Assembly (NCBI GenBank): GCA_001970855.1
Contig: LSSN01000398.1
Span: 9,207-28,686 of the forward strand
DNA length: 19,480 nucleotides
Source: Smittium culicis
Lineage: Eukaryota > Kickxellomycota > Harpellomycetes > Harpellales > Legeriomycetaceae
Direction of reading: 5' to 3'
How positions within the stretch are numbered: position 1 is the stretch's first letter; each line of letters begins with the position of its first letter. Position numbers and translations under genes: made by a program. Below are positions 10,023 to 18,803 of the stretch, in pieces. The notes under the pieces were generated by a model. That model did not search any database, was not told the DNA's origin, and was given only the letters and a program-made list of their open reading frames with translations.

Positions 10023-11333
10023 ATGGAGATTCAAGAACTTGAAGCAAAAATCATAATGATTGACAACCAGCTCAAAGCAAAGGAAGAGGGGCTGAGTAAG
10101 AGACAGATCGATATAGAGAAGCAAGCTCAGATCCTTCAACAAGAACATGCCAAACACAATGAGATGGTGGAAAGGATGAACGTCATGCAACATGAAGGCC
10201 AGAATGTAACCATCCAACTTGAACAGATGAAGCTTAAAAACAAGGCTCTTCAAATGGAAAAAAAGTTGGTAGAGCAGGATCTTGAATATTCAAATAGCCA
10301 GAATGCGTTCGTCAACAACGAAACCGAGTTTGAGAAACAAAAGCAACTTTATCTGAGTGAAGTGGTTAAACAACAGAAGGATCTAATCGATAGTATTAGC
10401 AAGAGACCTCAAACCAAGAGCATGACCAGAACAGGGAAAGAGATACCACTGCCAACATTTGAAGGAAATCCTCTTGAATTCCAAAGATGGATAGCAAATG
10501 TGGACGACTATTTTGCAGAATATAGTTACATAACACACTTTGAGCGCAATTATTTGGTCGTTTCCGCTCTTACGAAAAAGGCCAAAGAATGGTACAACAG
10601 TACTAATGATGTCGAGGTCAACACTTGGGAAAATTTATATTACTCATTGAAAAAAGAATATAGAAATGAAATTACATATATGGAAGCTATAAACATAATA
10701 AAGACAGTTAGATTAACAAGAAAATCTAAATACAGTGATTTTATTAATAAAATCCGACCTGCAGTTGCAGTTATGTCTAAAGGTGACGCCGAATTTGCTA
10801 TACCTTTAATTATGGATTGCATTGAAAAAGAAATAAAAATTTTTTTACCGATTATACCAAAAGAAACAATAATTAATTTCGAAAACAGACTGATGGAGCA
10901 GCACAGAGCACTTAATTCGGGGCTAATAGCAAATTCAAATCTTGTTTCATCTCTCGAAAACAGCAGATCTGGGGATAAATCGCTCAAGGACCAAGACGGT
11001 GACTGGATAATGGCTGTAAATGAAATTAACAATGACGAATTTTTGTCTGAAAATGAGAAATTTGATGAGATAGAGGCCGTATTAGCCTCGCAAAGAAGAT
11101 TCAATAGTAATAGCCAGTACAATGGTTTTAGAAAACAAACCTTCAGCAGATACCAGCCGGATAATAATAAATATATTAATCAAAGGAGACAATACAGTAA
11201 CTATAATCGCAACAACATGAAGTGTACTGTATGTGGGAAAATTAACCATATGTCATACAATTGTTTTTTTAATAAGGACAGATCATCATCAAAATTTTAT
11301 AAAAATCAGTCGGGAAACGATTCGACGCAGTAG
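10023..11333 (+). CDS. gag: Gag polyprotein (nucleocapsid precursor)
   Basis: 436 aa. Gag forms the cytoplasmic virus-like particle that packages element RNA. Residues 1 to about 130 are a heptad-like, E/K/Q-rich segment predicted to form a long coiled coil. From about 141 a retrotransposon-gag capsid signature follows: P-x-FEGNP-x-x-F-x-x-W with W156, then hydrophobic and Trp-containing helices to about 300. A Cys-knuckle C-x2-C-x4-H-x4-C occupies residues 401-414, preceded by a basic, Asn/Arg/Tyr-rich region that should bind RNA. The start is the first ATG in the frame after the leader, in context AAAAATGG. The end overlaps the pol frame, and the last codons carry the -1 slip site. The first about 600 nt are 38-48% GC in the lines I counted, then composition falls sharply to about 20-27%. 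No internal stop. Confidence 0.92.
   Translation: MEIQELEAKIIMIDNQLKAKEEGLSKRQIDIEKQAQILQQEHAKHNEMVERMNVMQHEGQNVTIQLEQMKLKNKALQMEKKLVEQDLEYSNSQNAFVNNETEFEKQKQLYLSEVVKQQKDLIDSISKRPQTKSMTRTGKEIPLPTFEGNPLEFQRWIANVDDYFAEYSYITHFERNYLVVSALTKKAKEWYNSTNDVEVNTWENLYYSLKKEYRNEITYMEAINIIKTVRLTRKSKYSDFINKIRPAVAVMSKGDAEFAIPLIMDCIEKEIKIFLPIIPKETIINFENRLMEQHRALNSGLIANSNLVSSLENSRSGDKSLKDQDGDWIMAVNEINNDEFLSENEKFDEIEAVLASQRRFNSNSQYNGFRKQTFSRYQPDNNKYINQRRQYSNYNRNNMKCTVCGKINHMSYNCFFNKDRSSSKFYKNQSGNDSTQ
11312..11318 (+). promoter_or_regulatory. -1 ribosomal frameshift slippery heptamer
   Basis: The heptamer G GGA AAC fits X XXY YYZ and is in the exact gag phase (GGA = 11313-11315, AAC = 11316-11318). Slipping back one base re-pairs on GGG AAA and continues at 11318 in the pol frame. 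That frame is open from 11303, right after a TAA at 11300-11302. The gag stop is at 11331-11333, so the overlap is only about 31 nt and the heptamer lies inside it. The GGGAAAC class is an established retroviral slip site. Confidence 0.85.
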
Positions 11334-14300
11334 AATTTGGCAATACTGCGTCAAAAGCTCCTATAAGCCCAAAACCGCCCGATATCTGCAAAACAACTGA
11401 AATGTGCACTCAACATGCATACGAAAAAACAACTGATGAAATCGAATTTATTACCCCAGTAAACACACTAAACACACACTTAAGAGAAAACATAAACTTT
11501 GGCATAATTGCATATATCAATGGTACCGAGGTTGAAACTTTATTAGACTCGGGTTCATCAATAACAACAATTTCAAAAAAGTGTTATTTAAAGTTGGGTT
11601 TAGAAAAATTTAAATTTAAAAAAATAAACTTGCGTATGGGAAATAACACGAAAGGTTCTACTACAGAATGGGTAGCTATAGCAACATTATCTACTGGAAA
11701 AGCAAAATTCAGAACAACTTTTAGAATAATTGATGACCAACCCTATGATATTATTTTAGGTGCAAATTTTATGATTTTAGCAGGGGTATTTTACAATACA
11801 TCAAAAATGACTATAACATTTAAAAATAATAATGACATGGACACATTTAGAATGTGTTCTTCTGAAAAAGGAATTACAGAATGGGCACCTCTTGTACTAG
11901 CTGCTAGTGCAATCGAATCTTCAAAATCAAATGATCCTGAAATACAACAAATTTTAATGAGTGTAGCAAGACTATTTGATTCTACACCAAGTATAATTAA
12001 AACAAATTTCCCACACAAGCTGCGTCTAAAAACCGATCAACCTGTTAAAGCAAAAATGAGAAGATATTCGCCGCTAGAAATAAGAATTTTAATCGATCAC
12101 GTAAAAGAACTGTATAAATCAGGGTATGCTCGACCATCAAAGAGCCCATACTCGGCAAACCCATTAATTGTACCGAAAGCAGACGGTACCCCTAGAGTGG
12201 TTATAAATTTCCGCCCCCTAAATAAAAACACAATAAGGGACGAATATCCATTGCCGAGAATAGATATTATACTAAACCAGCTTTTTGGATGCAAAATATA
12301 TTCAAAAATTGATATATTAAAAGCATTCTATCAAATCCCGTTGCATGAAGAATCAATAGAAGCATCGGCATTTTCAACTCCGGCAGGACACCACGAATTT
12401 TTAGTAATGCCACAAGGAATGTCAAACTCTCCAGCAACATTCCAGCGAGCTATGGATAATACATTGAGAACAGCAATTGAAGGTGGTTATTGCGCGGCGT
12501 TTGCCGATGATATTTTAATATTCTCCAAAAATAAGGATGACCACTTGGTACATTTAAAAAACGTTTTGGAACTGCTTGAACAAAAAGGTTTTAAATTGAA
12601 TAAAGAAGAATGTATATTTGGTGTACCAAAAGTACAAATATTAGGGTATAATATATCAGAAAATGGTCAAGAAATATCCCCAGATAAAATAGATGCAGTT
12701 AAGAATTATCCACGCCCAACAAATGAAACAACTCTTAGAAGATTTATAGGTATGGTTTCATTTTGTAGATCATTTATAGATAATTTTACTGATAACGCAG
12801 CACCATTATATGAATTGCTGAAAAAAGGAAATGGTTTCATTTGGACAAGTGCTCAAGAAAAGAGCTTTAAAAGATTGAAGAATTCTATGGTAAACGCTCC
12901 AGTACTTATACATCCTGACACATCAAAGCCATATATAATGTACACAGATGCATCTAAAATCGAAATTGCAGCTGCTTTATTCCAAAAACAATCTGATGGA
13001 TCAGTAAGATCAGTGGCATACTCATCAAGAAAATTAATAGCAGCTGAATTGAATTACAGCACCACGGATAAAGAAGCCCTTGGAGTACTTTACGGTTTCA
13101 CGAAATACCATCATTTTGTACACGGTAGTGTGACTGAACTGCATACAGATCACCAGACTTTAGTATCAGCATTATCAAATGAAGACCCGAGAGGGCGTAC
13201 AGCCAGATGGAATTCATTATTACAAGCCTATGACTATACAGTAATACATGTAAAAGGGCTTGATAACACAGTCGCAGATGCACTTTCCCGCGATTTTCCG
13301 GAAAATAATTCAGATATAATCTCAGCAAATCAAAACATAATTAAATCGCGAAACATTTTGGGTGATACGCAGGAAATCACTTTAAACGTCGAGAAAACAC
13401 AAAAAAATTTCAAAAGAATTGAGGAAATAACCATCGAAAATTTGGAAATTTCAGAAAAATCGGACGAAATTTTTCAAAAAAAAATTACAGAAAATGTTAA
13501 AATTGAAAACACACAAAAACATGATATAAACGAAAAACAAATTGAAAAAAATATACAAAAATTTAAAAATGAAAAAAAAATTGGTGGGGTTATAGCAGCA
13601 AATGTCGACGATCAGAGTGAAGAGGATACTCAACCAGAAATTTCACAGGATTTAGAAAACGTAAGTATTAAGATGACGATTCAAATGCCTAATATAAAGG
13701 AAATTGGTGAAATTCAAAAAAAAGATAAATTTTTATCAGAAATAATTTTATTATTAAGAAAATCTCAAAAAACAAAACTGGAATTAGAAAAAATAAAAAA
13801 ATATATAATTAAAGACAATATAATATATCATATCGATATGAACGGGGAAACTCAACTCTGCGTCCCTGAATGCTTAGTGAGAATTGTACTACATAATTAC
13901 CATAACACTAAATGGATGGGGCATTTAGGGCATAGGAAATCTTATGATAAAATAAGAAAGTCGTACTTTTGGCCAAAAATGACAAGAGATATACATTGGT
14001 ATATCAGAAGTTGCCACATTTGCCAAATAACCAAACATAGAACTGTGGCATCTGCGGGGGAATTGCAACCTATAATAACGAAAAGACCCTTTGAAATTGT
14101 CTCTGTGGACCACTGTGGGCCATTTCCAAAAACAAAAAACTCAAATATATATATATTAGTATTTACTGATATACTTACTAGATGGGTCGAAGTAGTCGCG
14201 GTTAGTGATGTAACCTCAGAAACAACCGCAAATATGCTTTTAGAAAAAATAGTATCTGTTCATGGCTGCCCTGAAAAAATTCTTTCTGACAATGGGACCG

Positions 14301-14980
14301 CATTCACTGGAAGTGCTATGAAAACTATGTGCGAAAAGTTAAATATTAAACATATATTTGCATCGCCGTATCACCCAGAGACTAATGGGCTTACTGAAAG
14401 ATTTAACAGAACGTTGAAGTCGATGATTAGAGCCTTTATAAATAATTCTCACACGGACTGGGATTTAGATATCCACATGTTGGCATTTGCACATCGATCG
14501 GCGATTCAAAGTTCGATGGGCATATCCCCTTTCATGGCAATGTACGGAAGAGAGCCAAGACTTCCTTGCGATCCGATAATTCCAGACGATCTAGAACCTA
14601 TTTCAATAAACGATTATGAAAGAAAAGTCCGGGATAGATTAGGGTTTATTAGTAAGGTAGCAGAAATAAATTTGGAAATAAAAAGAAAGTATATGGAAAA
14701 TCGGTACAACAAAAATAATAAATTATATACGTACGAAATCGGTGAAAAGGTATTTTTGAAAAGACAGTCGAAAGACAGAAGAGAATTGAGTCTAGGTTTG
14801 AGCTCGATATATATCGGTCCATATGAAATCGTAAAAAAATTGGGAAAGGTGAGTTATTTATTAGAAATAAACAAGAAAGGAAGAGTAACAAGAACGACAG
14901 CTCATATAAAAAGAATGCGTCCAAATATAACAAGAGATGAAAACGCCCTCATGGAGAGAGGGGATAATGTTAGGGATTAA
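11318..14980 (+). CDS. pol: Pol polyprotein: protease, RT, RNase H, integrase
   Basis: Residues are numbered from the first ATG (11402), which gives 1,192 aa. The frame is open from 11303 and -1 frameshifting would enter it at 11318. Domains in order: aspartic protease with DSGSS (D49); reverse transcriptase with D304 (motif A), an LPQG-like MPQGMSNSP, and FADD (D369, D370); RNase H with D516, E558, D583; a Lys/Glu/Asn-rich linker at about 632-760; integrase zinc domain (H834, H841, C871, C874); catalytic D903, D963, E999, which is the DD35E spacing; and a GPY-type C-terminal module at G1139-P1140-Y1141. Together these make cDNA from element RNA and insert it into the genome. The order is diagnostic for Ty3/gypsy. 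All catalytic residues are present and there is no internal stop. The last four codons and the stop come from the 3' LTR, and the polypurine tract lies in the codons just before. No chromodomain beyond the GPY module is evident. Confidence 0.95.
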   Translation, partial: RFDAVEFGNTASKAPISPKPPDICKTTEMCTQHAYEKTTDEIEFITPVNTLNTHLRENINFGIIAYINGTEVETLLDSGSSITTISKKCYLKLGLEKFKFKKINLRMGNNTKGSTTEWVAIATLSTGKAKFRTTFRIIDDQPYDIILGANFMILAGVFYNTSKMTITFKNNNDMDTFRMCSSEKGITEWAPLVLAASAIESSKSNDPEIQQILMSVARLFDSTPSIIKTNFPHKLRLKTDQPVKAKMRRYSPLEIRILIDHVKELYKSGYARPSKSPYSANPLIVPKADGTPRVVINFRPLNKNTIRDEYPLPRIDIILNQLFGCKIYSKIDILKAFYQIPLHEESIEASAFSTPAGHHEFLVMPQGMSNSPATFQRAMDNTLRTAIEGGYCAAFADDILIFSKNKDDHLVHLKNVLELLEQKGFKLNKEECIFGVPKVQILGYNISENGQEISPDKIDAVKNYPRPTNETTLRRFIGMVSFCRSFIDNFTDNAAPLYELLKKGNGFIWTSAQEKSFKRLKNSMVNAPVLIHPDTSKPYIMYTDASKIEIAAALFQKQSDGSVRSVAYSSRKLIAAELNYSTTDKEALGVLYGFTKYHHFVHGSVTELHTDHQTLVSALSNEDPRGRTARWNSLLQAYDYTVIHVKGLDNTVADALSRDFPENNSDIISANQNIIKSRNILGDTQEITLNVEKTQKNFKRIEEITIENLEISEKSDEIFQKKITENVKIENTQKHDINEKQIEKNIQKFKNEKKIGGVIAANVDDQSEEDTQPEISQDLENVSIKMTIQMPNIKEIGEIQKKDKFLSEIILLLRKSQKTKLELEKIKKYIIKDNIIYHIDMNGETQLCVPECLVRIVLHNYHNTKWMGHLGHRKSYDKIRKSYFWPKMTRDIHWYIRSCHICQITKHRTVASAGELQPIITKRPFEIVSVDHCGPFPKTKNSNIYILVFTDILTRWVEVVAVSDVTSETTANMLLEKIVSVHGCPEKILSDNGTAFTGSAMKTMCEKLNIKHIFASPYHPETNGLTERFNRTLKSMIRAFINNSHTDWDLDIHMLAFAHRSAIQSSMGISPFMAMYGREPRLPCDPIIPDDLEPISINDYERKVRDRLGFISKVAEINLEIKRKYMENRYNKNNKLYTYEIGEKVFLKRQSKDRRELSLGLSSIYIGPYEIVKKLGKVSYLLEINKKGRVTRTTAHIKRMRPNITRDENALMERGDNVRD
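11324..11373 (+). promoter_or_regulatory. frameshift-stimulating hairpin, possible H-type pseudoknot
   Basis: Stem arms 11324-11332 and 11344-11352 are perfect 9-bp complements (gacgcagta / tactgcgtc) with an 11-nt loop. They start 5 nt after the slip heptamer, within the usual spacing for a -1 stimulator. The gag UAG straddles the top of the 5' arm and the loop. Loop bases UUUGG (11336-11340) can pair with CCAAA at 11369-11373, giving an H-type pseudoknot with a 5-bp second stem and a 16-nt connecting loop. The hairpin is read directly from the sequence; the pseudoknot is inference. Confidence 0.8.
14952..14967 (+). other. polypurine tract (plus-strand primer)
   Basis: The purine run GGAGAGAGGGGA (14953-14964) followed by TAA abuts the 3' LTR. 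It is the expected RNase H-resistant primer for plus-strand cDNA. It also encodes Pol residues near the C-terminus, so it is constrained in two ways. Confidence 0.85.
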
Positions 14981-15114
14981 TTGGCTAATCCCTAATTAAG
15001 TATCTAGCCACTGATATAGCTTTTAGTAATCACAAGTATTGTTATATTAGAACATAGTTTCCTTCATATATTTTAGGTTCCTCCTTCTTAAATAAACATA
15101 TATAAAATATAACA
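14968..15114 (+). repeat. 3' LTR (147 bp)
   Basis: Same length and ends as the 5' LTR with three substitutions. The pol stop TAA (14978-14980) lies 13 nt from its ends' outer start, inside the LTR. Confidence 0.95.
14970..14995 (+). repeat. 10-bp LTR hairpin spanning the pol stop (right copy)
   Basis: The arms 14970-14979 and 14986-14995 are perfect complements. In this copy the 5' arm carries the final pol codons and most of the stop codon, so in element RNA the hairpin would sit exactly at translation termination. Confidence 0.75.
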
Positions 15115-15118
15115 ACTA
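15115..15118. repeat. target-site duplication, right copy (ACTA)
   Basis: It matches 9798-9801 and marks the right boundary of the insertion. Confidence 0.85.
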
Positions 15119-15281
15119 TATATATTTATCAGTTTGTCATTTGGTTGGACAATTTTTTTTTGGATCAGCGGCCCAAATGTAAAAATTATTTTTAAAGAAA
15201 ATAAATAAAAAAAAGCAATTCTAAAATCTATTAAAGCTGATTGTACATTTAAGCTGCTCGCTTATAAGCATTTTCCATGTT

Positions 15282-16503
15282 TTAATTAAAGCTGGTTTCT
15301 CCATCTTGAGATAATGAAAACAACTTGGCCTTGGGTTCTAGCAAAAATTTATCACTCCTATTTAATTTTTTACTACGTGCGTCATTAGTTCTCTGTTTAA
15401 TGTTCATTTTCCGTTTTGTGAGAATCAAAGCTGTTTTATTATATATTTTCGATATATTTAGATCAATTACAGCTTTGTGCATTTCTCAAATTTCCTACGC
15501 GAACATAAATTCTGTGCTTGGTATGTATTTCTTAAATTTAGCTAGCATATTTAGAATAACCAATTTCCTGATCGCACATTCATCTTGGCTTAATTCTATC
15601 AAAAAGTACATTTTTAAATTGTCGGATAATTTTGGTAGCCCAAAAAAATCCAACCGCCCCTGAAAAGGTTAAAAAATAAAAAAAATTAAGAAGCTTTTAG
15701 CTTGCTATAGATCGAAGCGTTTATAAGCAAGTAAAAAGACTGTGTTTTTACCTGGAAGAATGACGCTCATTATAAAGGCTTAAATATTATCATCTATTGG
15801 GAAATGCTTGAATTAAAAATATAGCCCCAATAATATACAATAAATTTATTAGCGTATAAGTGCAATTTCATATTTACTCTTACTGGTTTACTTACATAGC
15901 TTATAGCTAATGAATAATTCCTTTTTCCCGTAATATAAAAAAAAAATCTTATAAATCTAAACCTACAGCTATCTAGAGTATGTTTAGCTATTGTGTGCTT
16001 TTTTATCTGCCTGTATCCGCAAGTAAATGTTTTTTTACTAACTCTTTTAAGAAATCTAATATTACCACATTTTTAAATTTTATTGAATTTATCTATACGT
16101 GCCATTAATCTCGATTAATAATTCAGTCTAATTACTATTATAAAGATAAAATTTTGATCAAGGTGCTTGTAAAATCATGTTGATATACCTTTGCTGAAGC
16201 AGAGTATCTAAATATAAAACGTGCTAGCTTTCCTCTAGCTTTGTCACGTAATCTATAAAAGAAATTTTTTAGACAATCAAATTGGTTTAGCGCTAGATTA
16301 AGGTATAAAAAACTATATTGTTTTATTACGTTATGTGATATTCTTAGAGGAAGCGGAACTTGTGCTCTTGAAAATAATATTTGCTTATACATACTAGGTA
16401 CGTCATATAAATTACTAGGTGTAGCGTTTAAATATTTATATTTTCATACATTATCTATTATCTGCTGGTAGGGATTAAGCATGAGGTATCTTATACAGTC
16501 AGA
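15282..16503 (-). pseudogene. probable decayed protein gene, family unknown
   Basis: Three consecutive minus-strand stretches have far fewer stops than this composition should give (roughly one per 11-12 codons by hand estimate). 16503-16138 has one internal stop (TGA, 16444-16446) in 122 codons. 16105-15797 has one (16073-16075) in 103 codons. 15770-15282 has four (15705-15707, 15669-15671, 15495-15497, 15486-15488) in 163 codons. The three lie in different frames, as expected after indels. Peptides look protein-like, with RLRDKARGKLARF in the first, PGKNTVFLLAYKRFDL and LSQDECAIRKL in the third, and the reading strand is the purine-richer one. No family is recognised. Protein-like fragments continue toward the gypsy LTR at 15118 and upstream to about 16720. 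The plus-strand frame at 15325-15663 (112 codons, TTG start, mostly hydrophobic) is more likely the antisense shadow. Chance remains possible. Confidence 0.35.
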
Positions 16504-18667
16504 TTATCTCGATTAAGCTGTCCAATAAGCTTAATGTATCGGTTGGGAAAATATGTATAGCTTGATTTTATAAATATTATAAATGTTTTAAAATTAAAAT
16601 GATTCTTCCTTGGATATGAGAGAAATAATAAAAACTTTGAACAATTAAATATTTTTGAGTTGAATTTGAAGAAATAAAAGAATTGTAAATTAATAATTTA
16701 GTTCATATTAATTTTATAAGAGGTTAACTCGAAAACATTTGAACCTTAGAGGACTAGTGGATAAATCGCGAATAAATAAAAAACAGTGTAAATCACAGAG
16801 CATAACTGATTTACGCAATTAACAAAACGACTTAATAAAAAAAATAACTTATCAGTCAAGGTATTGTTTGTTTCAAGTAAATTGTTCGATGATTTTTTCT
16901 AATGTGACTTGGAAAAAAAGTAATGTTTCTAAGTGGGAAGTTTTCTGCTCCTAGATAATCTCCTATATATAATTTCCATTATAACACATCCGCAATCTAT
17001 TTAAAAGTGTTCAGGAAAAAACTCTATGTTATGAGTAATTTTTTTTTGTCTTGCTATGCCTATAGATCTAAGTTAGCTGAATTAGCGTGACTGTTCTGAA
17101 ATTATATAGATCAAGCCGGCTTGAGTAGATGAGTTAAATAAAGTGCTCTAATTTTACTTAATAGTCTGGTTTGCCAATGTCTGTATAAGTGTAATAATTT
17201 CATATTTCACACTTTGCAGCTATTTTTTGACATCCGTAATTTCAGAAAATAACACAGAAACCATGTAAATAATTAAAGTTTTATAGCGCCAATAGCTCAA
17301 CAATCTAAGCCAAAAAATACAGTAATCAATCGTTTTTAATCCTTTGTCAGGCGTTGGGCTATATCTGATCTACGAAATATAATCAGCTGCATTCATAAAA
17401 ATCAATTTAATTCCGAATCGCATATAATTATTGGTTTTTTTCAGAATTTAGCAAATCAAAAATTTACTTTTAAACTTCAGGAAAATCGCTAAATATACTT
17501 TTTTAACCCTTTATCGTCCAAAAAATTTTGCATGATGAAAAAATAAACTCCTCTCGTTCAGTAAAAAAATAGTTAATATTATTGGCTTAATTATATAAAC
17601 ATTATAAAATTATCATCCAGTAATATTAAAAATGTTGAAATGCTATGAAAAAAGTTTACCAGAATCTTTACCAGCCTCAACCAGGTTGAAAACCATATAA
17701 AAAATAAAATAATAAAAATAATAAAAATATTTACAGCGCATATCTGTTATTACCTATAGTACAAACTGAATTTGCTTGAGATTCTTACTTCCTTAGTGGT
17801 TCTGATGAAAAACTATAAAATAATATGTAACGTATTTCACGTTCGAAATAAAGTATACTAAATACTATCAATAAGATATTCCAAGATTCATAGAATCTGA
17901 CCTCTAAAATACATATCACCAAGGGATATAAGAATTTCCATTAAAAAAAAAGATAAGATATTTTATCAAGAATAAATTATCTATCTATAATAAAATAAAA
18001 GCGTAATGAAATCATATTTACACTTCACAAGGGTTATTTAATCAATTCAATGAATGTTTTAACGATTTTATTGCTATAAAAAATAATTTGCATTATATTT
18101 AACTTTAGAATAGCAATGTTTATTTTAAATGGATATTCACAGTAAAAGAAATATCGACATAGAATTACACACTAATAACAATTAAAATTTGCAAAGGTTT
18201 AAACTCATCAAAAGGCGTTAATGTGAGTAATATTTAATAATTTATTATTTTTTAGCATTGTTTGACTAATATAAAGCTTACCTAATTATTCATTTTTATT
18301 ACTATTTGAGTCTATATTGATTCATAATCACTAAAAGTTATTGAAATAATTCTCAGGAAAATAGCGCGTTTAAAATTGTATATATTAGTTTAATTGTTGT
18401 ATTAAAAAATAACAGTGGCTATTTTTAGGAATAATGTATATATATTAATAATTATTCTGTATTCAATCAAGAAATAGGAATAATATATTGAATATCTATA
18501 AATTAAAGAAAAGGCCAAAATAAAAGATATAAATCCGTATTTATCTATTAAAATAACAGTTTACTATTGACAATATTCATAAGTTAAAAAAATGAAATAT
18601 AAAAACAAAAAATTTTTAGTCTGATCAAATATAATAAAATTAAAGTATCATTCTAACAGTTTTTTAA
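16504..18667. other. AT-rich DNA, no intact gene
   Basis: No supported gene or RNA. A minus-strand opening of about 70 codons runs from about 16705 to 16495 and may be the upstream end of the decayed gene. The rest has stops in all frames and many A or T runs. Confidence 0.5.
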
Positions 18668-18735
18668 CCAATTTTAACAGCGGAAAACAGTATACCTTTG
18701 AACAGGAAAGGTAAAAAAAAAAGGGCATATTATAC
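18668..18735 (+). repeat. diverged direct repeat, copy 1
   Basis: The stretch from about 18681 to 18733 matches 18821-18868 at a 140-bp offset. By eye 26 of the first 30 positions agree (18681-18710 against 18821-18850), then an A-run and GGGCA are shared with one indel. A shared CCAAT lies further 5' at the same offset. It looks like an old local duplication. Confidence 0.6.
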
Positions 18736-18803
18736 TGAGTTGTATTAAGCATAATTAAACTTATACTGTATTTTTTACAAACTGTTGTTTTAAAGTTATA
18801 AAT

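Larger units (their letters stand above)
9802..15114 (+). mobile_element. complete Ty3/gypsy-type LTR retrotransposon
   Basis: A 5,313-bp element with two 147-bp LTRs, a primer-binding region, gag, pol, a polypurine tract and a 4-bp target duplication. The order protease, RT, RNase H, integrase places it in the Ty3/gypsy (Metaviridae) group rather than copia. No env-like frame exists, because pol runs into the 3' LTR. The LTRs differ at 3 of 147 sites (9838/15004 T/C, 9866/15032 G/A, 9887/15053 A/C). Gag and Pol contain no internal stops and all catalytic residues checked are present, so this is a young copy that looks structurally competent. Pol is expected to be made by a -1 frameshift. Most of the element is A-rich like the host, but the first 600 nt of gag are not. 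Confidence 0.95.

Noticed and set aside
10640..11122. 160-codon minus-strand frame inside gag
   Set aside because: It is a shadow of the gag frame with a hydrophobic, Ser/Ile-rich peptide and no family resemblance.
14980..15114. Possible env gene after pol
   Set aside because: Pol ends inside the 3' LTR, leaving no space for a third ORF.
15325..15663. 112-codon plus-strand frame
   Set aside because: It needs a TTG start, is mostly hydrophobic T-rich translation, and lies antisense to the more protein-like minus-strand reading.
15660..15751. Possible 92-nt intron on the minus strand (CAG|GTAAAA ... TTTTCAG|G)
   Set aside because: It would remove two of the stops, but joining the flanking frames puts the downstream long frame out of phase. 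In T-rich DNA such splice-like ends are common.
17836..17850. GTTCGAA sequence resembling a tRNA B box
   Set aside because: No acceptor or anticodon stems can be built around it and there is no A box upstream.
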